From Nitrososphaerales archaeon (GTDB taxonomy: Archaea; Thermoproteota; Nitrososphaeria; Nitrososphaerales; CADDZS01): DNA of 64,000 nt. Location: positions 37,214 through 101,213 of the forward strand of contig JASHOD010000036.1 in NCBI GenBank assembly GCA_030041295.1. Reading direction: 5' to 3'. Position numbers and translations under genes: made by a program. Below, piece after piece: positions 7,583 through 16,112 of this stretch; positions within the stretch are counted from its first letter, which is position 1, and every line of letters begins with the position of its first letter. Below the pieces are notes generated by a model that worked only from the letters and a program-made list of their open reading frames with translations, made no database searches and was not told the DNA's origin.

Positions 7583-9960
7583 AGTAACTGATCGGATCCT
7601 CGAATTTTAATCAGTTCGCTGATTTTTTCCGGTGTAATGGGAGTCTCCGTAATCTTCACTCCCAGATAAGAAAGAGCATTTTCTATCGCGCTTGCAATCG
7701 CAGCGGGCGGAGCTATTGCCCCTCCTTCACCAACACCTTTTACCCCAAACGGATTGATCTTGGACGGGGTCTCGGTATGCTCTATTTCTACGTTCAGGAC
7801 GTCGTTTGAGGTTGGCAACAAGTAATCCAAGAAGTTAGGGGACATGAGCTGTCCCTCCGAATTATACTTTAACTCTTCAAGCAGAGCCCCACCGATACCC
7901 TGCGCGATTCCGCCGTAAAGCTGACCCTCGACAATTGAGGGATTAATCATTGTTCCACAATCGTGAACAACGTAATAACTTTGGATTTTGATTTTGCCGG
8001 TTTCAGGTTCGATTTCAACTATCGGAATATGGACGCCGAATGCGTAGGATGGCGAGGGAGGGTCGTAGAAAGATGTAGCTTCTAATCCTGGTTCGACCCC
8101 CGACGGAAGGTCTTTCGCTGCGTAAGCAATTTCCGCCACTTCCTTAAGAGTCAGGCATTTGCTCGGCTCATTTCTTGAGTAGAACTTTCCGTCGCTGAAT
8201 GCGATATCATTCGTTCTTGATTCTAGTACCGTCGCAGCTATCATCTTTGATTTTTCGACTACTTTGTCAATGCTCAATTTCATAACTGTACTTCCCGTTA
8301 TGGCGCTTCGACTCCCCCAAGTGCCAAACCCATATGGAGAAGATTGGGTATCTCCAGAGTATACATTAACTTCTTGGAGCCCAATCCCAAATTCTTCTGC
8401 GCAAATTTGAGCCAATGTCGTTTCGAGGCCTTGGCCGTGTGGTGACAAGCCCGTAAACACGGAAACGCCTCCGGACCGCTCTACTCTGACAGTGGCGTTG
8501 TCATACCCTGCGTAGACCTTGAATCCGTCTGCTGCCATTACCTTAGAAGACCCAATCCCTGTAGGTTCGACTACGAAGGAAAGCCCTAGGCCGACCAGTC
8601 TGCCGCGATTTCGCAACTCTCGTTGAGTTTCTTTGAACTTTTCGTAGCCTGCTAGTTCCAAGCCTCTCTTGAGGCAATCAGAGTAATTCCCGCTGTCGTA
8701 TGTGGAACCGATAGCTGTCACGTACGGAAAATCACTTCTCTCTATGAAATTCCTCAAGCGGATTCCCGCTGGATCGAGCTTCAATGCTCTTGCGATCAAA
8801 TCAATAGATCGCTCTAAAACGAAATTAGACTCGCTTGCCCCGAAACCTCGATAGGCTCCTACAGGTGTCTTGTTTGTAACGATGCAGTGAAGCTTGATCT
8901 GCCAGTTTCTTATCTTGTATGCTCCGGGCAAAGTGTTTATCGTGACAAGTTGAGGGCCGATGCTCATGATATGAAAAGCGCCTAAGTCTGCCAGAATTTC
9001 GTCTTTAAACGCCAGAAGAGTCCCGTCTCTAGACACCGCAACTTCTACGTTGTGGATCTGGTCTCTTGCGTGGACTGTCGAAAGCGCATCCTCGCTTCTG
9101 GTGGCAATCCACTTTACAGGTCTTCTAATTTTTCTCGCGACATAGACTGCGAGAATTTCCTCTGGGTAAACATCCTGCTTGTTTCCGAATCCTCCTCCAA
9201 CGTCAGGAGCGATCACTCTAATATTGTGCTCTCCGATCCCGAGCATTTGTGAGATCACGGTCCGAACTATGTGGGGCCATTGTGTGCTCGAGTAAAGGGT
9301 AACGTTGTCAGTGGCAGGATCATACGACGCGACGACGCCTCGTGGTTCCATCGGTGAACCGTATTGTCTTTGAATTTTGAACTTCTCCCTTAGGACATAG
9401 TCTGCTCTATCAAAAGCATCGCGGACATCTCCAGCTTTGATCTCTGTGAAATAAGCATCATTCGTACCCCATTCGTCGATAACGAGGGAAGAACTATCTC
9501 GGAGTGCATTTTCCAAGTCAAGGACAGGGTCATCTGGTTCGTATTCGACCTCGACTGAGTCAGCTGCGTCTTCTGCTACGGCTCTTGAGGTCCCTACAAT
9601 CGCTGCGACGATTTCCCCTACATATCGAACCTTCTTTTCAGCAATTGGAAACCTCGAGAAAGGCCGAAGACCATCAGGGGCGGCAAAAATTGGGAATGGC
9701 TTGACATTTTCGTGAAGGTCCTTCTCAGTCAAAACTGCAAGGACTCCGTTATCGGATTTTGATCTGCTCGCGTCGACTTTTAGCAATCGAGCATGCGGAA
9801 CAGCGCTTCTAACGAAAGAGAGATAGACCATGCCAGGCAGTTTGATGTCGTCTACGTAGGATGTGTTTCCCAAAAGTACTTTGAGCGCCGTGACACTCTT
9901 TATTCGCCTTCCAAGAAATTTGCCTCTGGAAGTTGAGACGGTCTCCTGCATGGATGTCAA
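7579..9960 (-). CDS. Xanthine dehydrogenase-family molybdopterin-binding (large) subunit
   Basis: Catalytic subunit of the xanthine dehydrogenase/aldehyde oxidase/CO dehydrogenase family, 793 residues. It has the small a/b hammerhead domain near residues 20-125, then the molybdopterin-binding signatures GGGFGNKQDVYPEE and GAYRGFGASE. The C-terminal GVKGVGEGGAIAPPAA contains the catalytic Glu. It lacks the AYRGAGR-type active-site loop residues of CO dehydrogenase, so a hydroxylase of a purine, aldehyde or related heterocycle is more likely. No FAD-binding or 2Fe-2S partner subunit lies nearby, which is odd because these normally sit beside it. MoaE, MoaB and MoaC are 13-15 kb away. Alternative start: Met4. 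Confidence 0.9.
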   Translation of the reverse strand: MTSMQETVSTSRGKFLGRRIKSVTALKVLLGNTSYVDDIKLPGMVYLSFVRSAVPHARLLKVDASRSKSDNGVLAVLTEKDLHENVKPFPIFAAPDGLRPFSRFPIAEKKVRYVGEIVAAIVGTSRAVAEDAADSVEVEYEPDDPVLDLENALRDSSSLVIDEWGTNDAYFTEIKAGDVRDAFDRADYVLREKFKIQRQYGSPMEPRGVVASYDPATDNVTLYSSTQWPHIVRTVISQMLGIGEHNIRVIAPDVGGGFGNKQDVYPEEILAVYVARKIRRPVKWIATRSEDALSTVHARDQIHNVEVAVSRDGTLLAFKDEILADLGAFHIMSIGPQLVTINTLPGAYKIRNWQIKLHCIVTNKTPVGAYRGFGASESNFVLERSIDLIARALKLDPAGIRLRNFIERSDFPYVTAIGSTYDSGNYSDCLKRGLELAGYEKFKETQRELRNRGRLVGLGLSFVVEPTGIGSSKVMAADGFKVYAGYDNATVRVERSGGVSVFTGLSPHGQGLETTLAQICAEEFGIGLQEVNVYSGDTQSSPYGFGTWGSRSAITGSTVMKLSIDKVVEKSKMIAATVLESRTNDIAFSDGKFYSRNEPSKCLTLKEVAEIAYAAKDLPSGVEPGLEATSFYDPPSPSYAFGVHIPIVEIEPETGKIKIQSYYVVHDCGTMINPSIVEGQLYGGIAQGIGGALLEELKYNSEGQLMSPNFLDYLLPTSNDVLNVEIEHTETPSKINPFGVKGVGEGGAIAPPAAIASAIENALSYLGVKITETPITPEKISELIKIRGSDQLL

Positions 9961-9976
9961 ATCACTGCACTGCCCT

Positions 9977-11152
9977 TCAATTTGCCAAGGTAAACTGGAG
10001 TCTTCTGTATCTCGTTATAAGACTTCGAACCATTTCCCTTATAGTACGACTTTTTGGATGTGATATTGACTCTGAAATTAGAGACGCTACTTCGGTCATC
10101 TCCTTTTCCTTCATGCCCCGTCGGGTCACTTCGTTTGTTCCTAGCCGGACTCTCGAGTCTGAAATAATATTGTTTGTTTCCAGATTATCTCTAATTTCCG
10201 TGCCTTTGTCTTCGTAATTTAGGAACACTTGATGCGATTCGGTAAACCCATTCTTTTTGCATGAAACTCTTACTCCTTCTTTGTCAAGCCTTGTGGCGAG
10301 TGCTTTCGAATTCCTTACCACGTTCTTTGCATAGGATGTTCCGTGAATTTTGATCTCCTCGAAAGCTATACCAAGGGCCACAACCCTGTTCAAGTGAAAA
10401 TTGTCTACGTACGAATAGAGAAATTTATCCCTAATATTTGACCCAATTCGTTCATCATTTGTAACAATTAGCCCGCCTTGGGGTCCAAAGAAGGTCTTGT
10501 GCGTCGATCCGAGCAGAACATCCGCCCCTTCTTTTAATGGATCCTGAAAAATTCCTCCAGCGATCAGCCCTAAAACATGAGAACCGTCATAAACCACTTT
10601 TCCTCCGTATGAATGAACAATTTCGGAAATCTCTCGAATCGGTTGCGGAAATAAGAAAACTGTGGCTCCGAGTATCACAATCGAAGGCTTGTTTGACTCT
10701 AAAAAGTATCGGACCTTTGTCGAATCAATATTCCAGGTATCCCGATTAAATGGCAAATAGGTTACTTCTAGCCCGAGAATACGTGGAATGAACCCATCGT
10801 TGTATCCCTTGTACCCGCCGCAGTCAGCCGAAATAGTTGCTATCTTATCTCCGCGTTTGCTGATTGAATCAAGCACTGCGATTCCAGCAATGTGGCCAGA
10901 AATCGGTATGACATTCGCAAAGCTTACCTTGAAGACCTTCCTCGCAAGTTCCTCGGTTTCGTTCCAAATTTCATGAAACATTCTACTCCCGCCATATGAT
11001 TCTGGTCTTCCCGCATAACTTCCAGCAATCGGAGAAGCTAGGGCGCTCAGGACATCTGGGCTCAGGATAGTCTCGCTTGGGATTAGATTGAGTGTAGAAC
11101 CCCGGTAGGATTCATATTGAGAAAGTAGTCTCTTTACATGACTCTTTGACAA
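9977..11152 (-). CDS. Serine hydroxymethyltransferase-like PLP enzyme
   Basis: Fold-type I PLP enzyme, 391 residues, related to GlyA. Visible features: LNLIPSET near residues 21-28; YGG in the substrate loop (53-55); D189 and H192, which contact the PLP ring in VVYDGSHVLG; and the Schiff-base Lys K219 in LLGSTHKTFFGPQGG (GlyA has TTTHKTLRGPRGG). The protein is somewhat shorter than typical GlyA (about 410-420). It sits in a nucleobase/carbamoyl gene run rather than a C1 operon, so it may be a specialised aldolase or transferase and not the housekeeping enzyme. It starts 28 bases after pyrI. Confidence 0.8.
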   Translation of the reverse strand: MSKSHVKRLLSQYESYRGSTLNLIPSETILSPDVLSALASPIAGSYAGRPESYGGSRMFHEIWNETEELARKVFKVSFANVIPISGHIAGIAVLDSISKRGDKIATISADCGGYKGYNDGFIPRILGLEVTYLPFNRDTWNIDSTKVRYFLESNKPSIVILGATVFLFPQPIREISEIVHSYGGKVVYDGSHVLGLIAGGIFQDPLKEGADVLLGSTHKTFFGPQGGLIVTNDERIGSNIRDKFLYSYVDNFHLNRVVALGIAFEEIKIHGTSYAKNVVRNSKALATRLDKEGVRVSCKKNGFTESHQVFLNYEDKGTEIRDNLETNNIISDSRVRLGTNEVTRRGMKEKEMTEVASLISESISHPKSRTIREMVRSLITRYRRLQFTLAN

Positions 11153-11180
11153 GGAGGCAGAGGATCACTTTTTTCTTTCT

Positions 11181-11600
11181 TTACTTTGCAAGTTGCGCTT
11201 CTAGAGAAGATTGATCAATATACCTGCCGCAGTAATAGCATTGTATTTTTGGAGGGCTGATCGAGACAACTCTGAATTTAGGCGTTGTTGGTTCTTTCGG
11301 CTGAGCGGTTATGCAATTCTTATTCGGGCACGAAAGCATATCTTCGATCCATTCAAAAATTTTGTCTGGAATGTCCATCTCCATTCCATTTTTCCTCTCT
11401 CTTAGTACCGAGCTCGGACTCAAGATCTTGATTTTGAACATCGCGTATGCAGGAGATGCAGAGGTGAATTCCATGAAATCGTCCTTTTCAAGCGTAATAG
11501 CTACCTGATTTTCATTGCTGAGAGAGTTGAGCGCCCGTCGAATCGTCGGCATCTTGTTATGGGGAGCTTTGAGTACAAAGGTTCTCTGTTGCTCTGACAT
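11181..11600 (-). CDS. pyrI: Aspartate carbamoyltransferase regulatory chain, divergent N-terminus
   Basis: Regulatory subunit partner of PyrB, 139 residues. The C-terminal zinc domain is clear: C91-x4-C96 in CPNKNCIT and C121-x2-C124 in CYYCGRY, with KFRVVSISPPKI between them as in other PyrI. The N-terminal half is unusual. The allosteric-domain hallmark around NGTVIDHIPAG is not present, and I cannot find the residues that bind CTP/ATP. The zinc domain holds the catalytic trimers together, so assembly may be kept while nucleotide control is altered. It lies 19 bases downstream of pyrB. Confidence 0.8.
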   Translation of the reverse strand: MSEQQRTFVLKAPHNKMPTIRRALNSLSNENQVAITLEKDDFMEFTSASPAYAMFKIKILSPSSVLRERKNGMEMDIPDKIFEWIEDMLSCPNKNCITAQPKEPTTPKFRVVSISPPKIQCYYCGRYIDQSSLEAQLAK

Positions 11601-11619
11601 GATTGTCCATACCCCAATG

Positions 11620-12531
11620 TCAGCTTACGACTTCGGACAAAAGAGCCATCCTGATCGGAAGGCCGTTTGCCGCCTGCTCAAAATATCTCGCGTTAGGCGT
11701 GATATCAATTTCGATGGGAATCTCGTCAATCCTTGGCAAATGATGCATCACGATCATTCCCTTTTTTGCCTTATTCAACATGGCTCTTGTCACGACGTAG
11801 CTTCCACGAAATTTCTCGTATTCGGCTGGATCTGGGAACCTCTCTTTCTGCAGCCTCGTTACATACAGAACGTCGAGTTCCGGGAGATACTGTTCTAGAT
11901 CGGTCGATTCCAAATATTCCATCTTCCTCGAATTCATCTGATCCTTGACCTCCTCCCGCATCTTCAAACCCTCGGGGCTTATCAGAAACAGCTTCAAGTC
12001 ACTATAATGAGAAAGACCAAAGCATAATGAAGAGGCTGATCGGGTCTGCTTCAGGTCGCCCAGTATCGCGACCCTTAGCCCGTCGATGTGGCCGAACTCT
12101 CGTTTCATCGTATATACGTCAGTCAATGTTTGAGTAGGATGATGTTGCGAACCGTCACCGGCGTTCAAGACAGGGACCTCTGCGACTTCGGCTGCCAATC
12201 TCGCAGACCCCTCTATCCTGTGGCGCATCACGATAACATTGGAATAAGAATCGAGCATGCGTATAGTGTCGGCTAGAGTCTCCCCCGTGGTTATTCTAGA
12301 CGTCGATGGATCCGCGAAACCAACGACGTTCCCTCCCAGTCTGATCATCGCAGTTTCAAAACTCAGCCTTGTCCTAGTGCTAGGCTCAAAAAACAGAGTT
12401 GCTAGCACTCTATTAGCGAGAATATCTGTTCCAGACTTGGCATACCTCCTCATTTGGTCAGCGATCTCGAATATCTTTTCGATCTCGCTCCTGTTGAGAT
12501 CCAGCATTGAGACTAGATCCCGCCCCTTCAT
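11620..12531 (-). CDS. pyrB: Aspartate carbamoyltransferase catalytic chain
   Basis: Joins carbamoyl phosphate and aspartate to N-carbamoyl-aspartate, the first committed step of UMP synthesis. The carbamoyl-phosphate motif STRTR is in FFEPSTRTRLSFE, and the second, HPTQ, is in GSQHHPTQTLTD. The C-terminal HHLPR and RMALL blocks are typical of ATCase. From ATG 12531 it is 303 residues, the normal length. The frame extends to 12573, but the extra 14 residues are not family-like. An A/T-rich TATA candidate (CTTTAA, about 12576-12583) precedes this start. It is divergent from the dihydroorotase/allantoinase gene. Confidence 0.94.
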   Translation of the reverse strand: MKGRDLVSMLDLNRSEIEKIFEIADQMRRYAKSGTDILANRVLATLFFEPSTRTRLSFETAMIRLGGNVVGFADPSTSRITTGETLADTIRMLDSYSNVIVMRHRIEGSARLAAEVAEVPVLNAGDGSQHHPTQTLTDVYTMKREFGHIDGLRVAILGDLKQTRSASSLCFGLSHYSDLKLFLISPEGLKMREEVKDQMNSRKMEYLESTDLEQYLPELDVLYVTRLQKERFPDPAEYEKFRGSYVVTRAMLNKAKKGMIVMHHLPRIDEIPIEIDITPNARYFEQAANGLPIRMALLSEVVS

Positions 12532-12683
12532 GTTGCCATTCAAAATTAAATGCCGAATTACTTTCAAAAACAATATTCGGTTAAAGTTTTCTGGGGCATA
12601 GCTTAAACATAGGTCTCCATGAGCTAAAATTTCAAATCTCGATATCTCTTGGGGAAAAAAGAGGGGGAGGTTCGAAACTACAA

Positions 12684-14072
12684 TTGGCTGTATTTGACCT
12701 AATTATAAGAAACGCGAAACTTCTACAAGGAAACAAAGAATTCGTGGAATCTGATTTCTGCATAAGCGAAGGGAAAATATCTAAAATTCAAAAGGATACA
12801 AGGGGATTTCAGGCTGGAAGGGCAATCGACGCGAAAGGTAACATCGTGCTCCCGGGGTTAATCGACCCGCACGTTCATTTTCGAGATCCCGGGTTAACTC
12901 ATAAGGAGGATTTCCTTTCGGGAACCAGGGGGGCAGCAGCGGGAGGTGTTACAACTGTATTCGACATGCCAACTACCCAGCCTGTCGTGACCACGGGAGT
13001 CCAGTTCAAAGAGAAGATCATGGTGGTGAGGAATAAAGCCCTAGTGAACTACGGACTACTCGGTGCGGCCGGGGTTGAGAATCTCGGAGACATCGAAGGG
13101 TTGGCTGAGGCTGGTGCTATTGCCTTCAAGACGTATATGGTATCGCCTCCTCCAGAGAGGATAAAGGAATACGCTGGATCCTACGTCGTAAACCCTGGGC
13201 AACTGTATAGGATCATGAAAAAAACGGCAGCCACGGGTCTTGTTCATTGCATTCACGCAGAGTCAGACTCCACTGTGAATTGCCTCACTGAGCAAATGCA
13301 CTCGGAAGGGAGAAAAGATCCAATGGCTCACTATGATTCTAGACCCAATTTTACGGAGGCGGAAGCAGTCTACGACGTCCTGCTTCTATCGGAAGCCCTT
13401 GGGGCGAAAACACATCTGGTTCATGTTAGCACTGGGGAAGCGGCAGACCTAGTAGCCAGCGCAAAACAAAAAGGGGTAAATGTCTCGGCTGAAACGTGCC
13501 CTCATTACATTTTGTTTACAAAGGAAATTCTGAACGAGAAGGGTCCATACGCGAAGTATAATCCCCCAGCTAGAAATAGCGATGATCCAGCTAAATTGCT
13601 CAACGCCCTAAGTAATGGTGTAATTTCAATGATCTCGACAGACCATGCGCCACACACAAAAGAGGAAAAAGAGAAGGGGCTTGAGGACATCTTCAAGGCT
13701 CCGCCCGGTACACCGGGCGTAGAAACGAGACTCCCTCTCGCACTCAAAATGGCGAGGGATGGAAGACTGAAACTGGAGGATATACCCAAACTCACCTCTG
13801 AAGCGGCGGCGAGAAGATTCGGTTTGTACCCAAGAAAGGGCTGCATCGCTGAAGGTTCAGACGCAGACGTAACTATCGTCGACTATAATGAAGAATGGCA
13901 GATCAAAGCTTCCGAGCTTCAAACGAAAGCGTGGGAAACTGTCCTTTACGATGGAATGACTGTGAGGGGAAGGGTAAAGTACGTCATTGTGGGTGGCGAA
14001 GTCGCATTTGAGCAAGGAGTGGGGTTTGGCAGGCCAGGAATGGGTAGTCTTATCCGGGGGATAAATTCCTAG
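12684..14072 (+). CDS. pyrC: Dihydroorotase or allantoinase (cyclic amidohydrolase)
   Basis: Zinc cyclic amidohydrolase, 462 residues. Metal ligands: H63 and H65 in DPHVHFRDPG, the carboxylatable K149 in AFKTYM, H191 in IHAES, H247 in LVHVST, and D320 in STDHAPH. Class I dihydroorotase and allantoinase share this layout. Position beside pyrB-pyrI argues for dihydroorotase. The block HKEDFLSGTRGAAAGGVTT and the ureide-type neighbours also suit allantoinase, so the symbol is provisional. The start is TTG 12684, with a purine-rich GGGGGAGG about 13 bases upstream. The 3' end overlaps the convergent CodA-like gene by 4 bases. Confidence 0.82.
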   Translation: MAVFDLIIRNAKLLQGNKEFVESDFCISEGKISKIQKDTRGFQAGRAIDAKGNIVLPGLIDPHVHFRDPGLTHKEDFLSGTRGAAAGGVTTVFDMPTTQPVVTTGVQFKEKIMVVRNKALVNYGLLGAAGVENLGDIEGLAEAGAIAFKTYMVSPPPERIKEYAGSYVVNPGQLYRIMKKTAATGLVHCIHAESDSTVNCLTEQMHSEGRKDPMAHYDSRPNFTEAEAVYDVLLLSEALGAKTHLVHVSTGEAADLVASAKQKGVNVSAETCPHYILFTKEILNEKGPYAKYNPPARNSDDPAKLLNALSNGVISMISTDHAPHTKEEKEKGLEDIFKAPPGTPGVETRLPLALKMARDGRLKLEDIPKLTSEAAARRFGLYPRKGCIAEGSDADVTIVDYNEEWQIKASELQTKAWETVLYDGMTVRGRVKYVIVGGEVAFEQGVGFGRPGMGSLIRGINS

Positions 14073-15292
14073 TAGCTACGAGTCGTCCTCGTTTCGTTTT
14101 GTACTAAAACTCCGCCTCTTTTGATCACGTATCTTGGTTTGCTATGAAATCGCAATAGGTCGCGCGGCTTTGATACATTAAATACGTTTAGGTCTGCGTC
14201 GCAACCAACGTCCAGACCGTAGTTTCGAAGACCAAGAATCTTGGCAGAGGAAAATGTCGGCATTCGAATGACTCTTTCAATGTCTGAAAGGGAGCTCATC
14301 TGAGCTCCATATGCAAGAAGGAAAGCGTTCGAAAGCGGGTTAAAATCACCAAAGGGGTTGTAAGGATCTACTATGTTATCAGAGCCAAAGGCGACGTTCA
14401 CCCCTGCGTTTACTAATTCCTTTACTCTTGTGATTCCACGTCCGTTCGGAGGCCGTTCGGTTTTACCGCTTGACATCATGGTACAGGGATTTGAGATCAC
14501 ATTTATCGAGGCCGACCGTATCATTTCTATTACTATTTTTGCAAATTCTTCCTCGTAGTACGAGAGGGCGATGAGGTGGTCCACGGTCGTCCTTGCTTCA
14601 TAATGATTCTTGAGAACTAGAGTGGCGAGATATTCAATGTTTTTCAAGTTAGGCAAGACATCGCAGTGAACGTCTAGGTCAAGGTCTCTTTCTTTCGCGA
14701 GTGAAAATAGTATTTCCAAGTGTTTCTTCGAATTCTCTTCATTTGTCTCCGCTTCAGGTAGGCCACCAACGATTCTAGCTCCCATGTCAAGAGCTCTTTG
14801 AAGAAAACCAAGGACCTCTGAATTCTTGATTAACCCTTCCTGGGGAAAGGCAACGAATTGAAAATCGACGATGCCCGAGTATTTTCTTTGAACTTCTAAA
14901 GCCGCCTCTAGCGACGCTGTTCTCGCGTAGGGGTCTACATCGATATGCGAGCGGATTACAGTGACTCCTCTATCAATTGCCAAGGGGACAACCCGTTCGA
15001 TTCGCTCTCGCACATCCCCTACCGTGAAATGTGATTTTGCTTCTCTGACCATCTGGCGCGCTTCTGATACAGAAGACGCTTCACTTAGTTTTTCAGACAG
15101 TAGGACCTTATCAAGATGAATATGGGGTTCGATAAATGTGGGAAGTACAAGGTTGCCCTTCGCATCGATTGCTGTATTTCCAACACCTTGTACCGCTTGT
15201 TTTCCGATTGAAGAGATTTTTCCATCGGTTATAGAAATTTGATAAGGGCCTTCAAGTCCTAGAAGTCGGGCGTTTTCTATGAGTAGATCCAA
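14069..15292 (-). CDS. CodA-like amidohydrolase with altered active site
   Basis: Homologue of cytosine deaminase CodA, 407 residues. It aligns through EPHIHLDK (H57, H59), SHIDVD, FQFVAFPQEG, DVHCD (H209), the RGITRVKE block, and FGSDN (D305). In E. coli CodA the third motif reads HCDE, and that Glu (E217) shuttles the proton to the pyrimidine ring. Here the position is Val212 (codon 14657-14659). The metal site looks intact, so an enzyme with a different substrate or mechanism is more likely than a dead one. Cytosine deaminase activity should not be assumed. It is convergent with the pyrC-like gene. Confidence 0.8.
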   Translation of the reverse strand: MDLLIENARLLGLEGPYQISITDGKISSIGKQAVQGVGNTAIDAKGNLVLPTFIEPHIHLDKVLLSEKLSEASSVSEARQMVREAKSHFTVGDVRERIERVVPLAIDRGVTVIRSHIDVDPYARTASLEAALEVQRKYSGIVDFQFVAFPQEGLIKNSEVLGFLQRALDMGARIVGGLPEAETNEENSKKHLEILFSLAKERDLDLDVHCDVLPNLKNIEYLATLVLKNHYEARTTVDHLIALSYYEEEFAKIVIEMIRSASINVISNPCTMMSSGKTERPPNGRGITRVKELVNAGVNVAFGSDNIVDPYNPFGDFNPLSNAFLLAYGAQMSSLSDIERVIRMPTFSSAKILGLRNYGLDVGCDADLNVFNVSKPRDLLRFHSKPRYVIKRGGVLVQNETRTTRSY

Positions 15293-15362
15293 AGGAGGAA
15301 TTCCTTTTCCCTTGTTCCTAGATATTCAAATGTTATAGTTTGTACGATCTTTTAATTTGCAA

Positions 15363-15995
15363 TTAGGATTTTTCCATCAAATAGTCCTTGCATGTCTGAA
15401 GAGCAATTTCGATTGCCTTTCTCTCTTCCCCGAGCTTCATCGGCAATACCCCGGCTTTCTTTATTTTCATTTCCGAGACTGGCGGAATATGCATGAAACC
15501 TGCAATTGCATTCCGTTTTCTCTTCGTAGCATAATAGATCGCACTGTACATCACAGTATTGCAGCAATGAGTCCCGGCATGATAGGAAACAAAAGCGTGG
15601 ATTTTCTTCTTTCTTAGATTAGAAATAATTTCGTCCGCGGGCAGCGTTGAGCGAAGGGCCAGTTCACGATGATGAATCACTTCCCTATCACTAGGTTCAT
15701 GGTTATAGTTGTCCGGAACCCTAGCTTCGCCGAATTGAGTGTTCTGAATATTGAGCGCAACGCGCTCAACCTTTATCTTTGAAATGTAATCCCAACCAGT
15801 GCCTATAACGATATCGGGTGTCACCCTGTCTATCAATCGCTTTACGACTCGAGGCAGTTTGTAGAAGTCTTCGGGGATTTCGTATCCGCTAACATGTAAC
15901 CCATCAATGGAATTCTCATTTAGGGATCTCGCAACAAGTCCGGATGGATTCATTTTTCCCGCAAAACCCTCAAAGCCCATAACAAGAGCTCGCAT
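15363..15995 (-). CDS. pcp: Pyroglutamyl-peptidase I (peptidase C15)
   Basis: Cysteine peptidase that removes N-terminal pyroglutamate. The start MRALVMGFEGFAGKMNPSG matches the family N-terminus (TGFEPFGG..NPS). The nucleophile Cys is in YHAGTHCCNTVMYSAIYY and the active-site His is in GFMHIPPVSE. From Met at 15995 the protein is 210 residues, the usual size. The frame continues upstream to TTG 16022 and ATG 16016, but a TATA-like TATTTATTC at about 16031-16039 places transcription start near 16011, which favours the internal ATG. It acts in cytoplasmic peptide turnover. Confidence 0.88.
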   Translation of the reverse strand: MRALVMGFEGFAGKMNPSGLVARSLNENSIDGLHVSGYEIPEDFYKLPRVVKRLIDRVTPDIVIGTGWDYISKIKVERVALNIQNTQFGEARVPDNYNHEPSDREVIHHRELALRSTLPADEIISNLRKKKIHAFVSYHAGTHCCNTVMYSAIYYATKRKRNAIAGFMHIPPVSEMKIKKAGVLPMKLGEERKAIEIALQTCKDYLMEKS

Positions 15996-16112
15996 TAATG
16001 TTCTCGAACCAAACATTTTCAATTTAGAATAAATACTTTGGTTTCAAGTTGTTTCAATTCTCTTCGTTGGAGCAAATTGCACATTGTAACCTGAGATGGA
16101 TCTGGAAGACTA

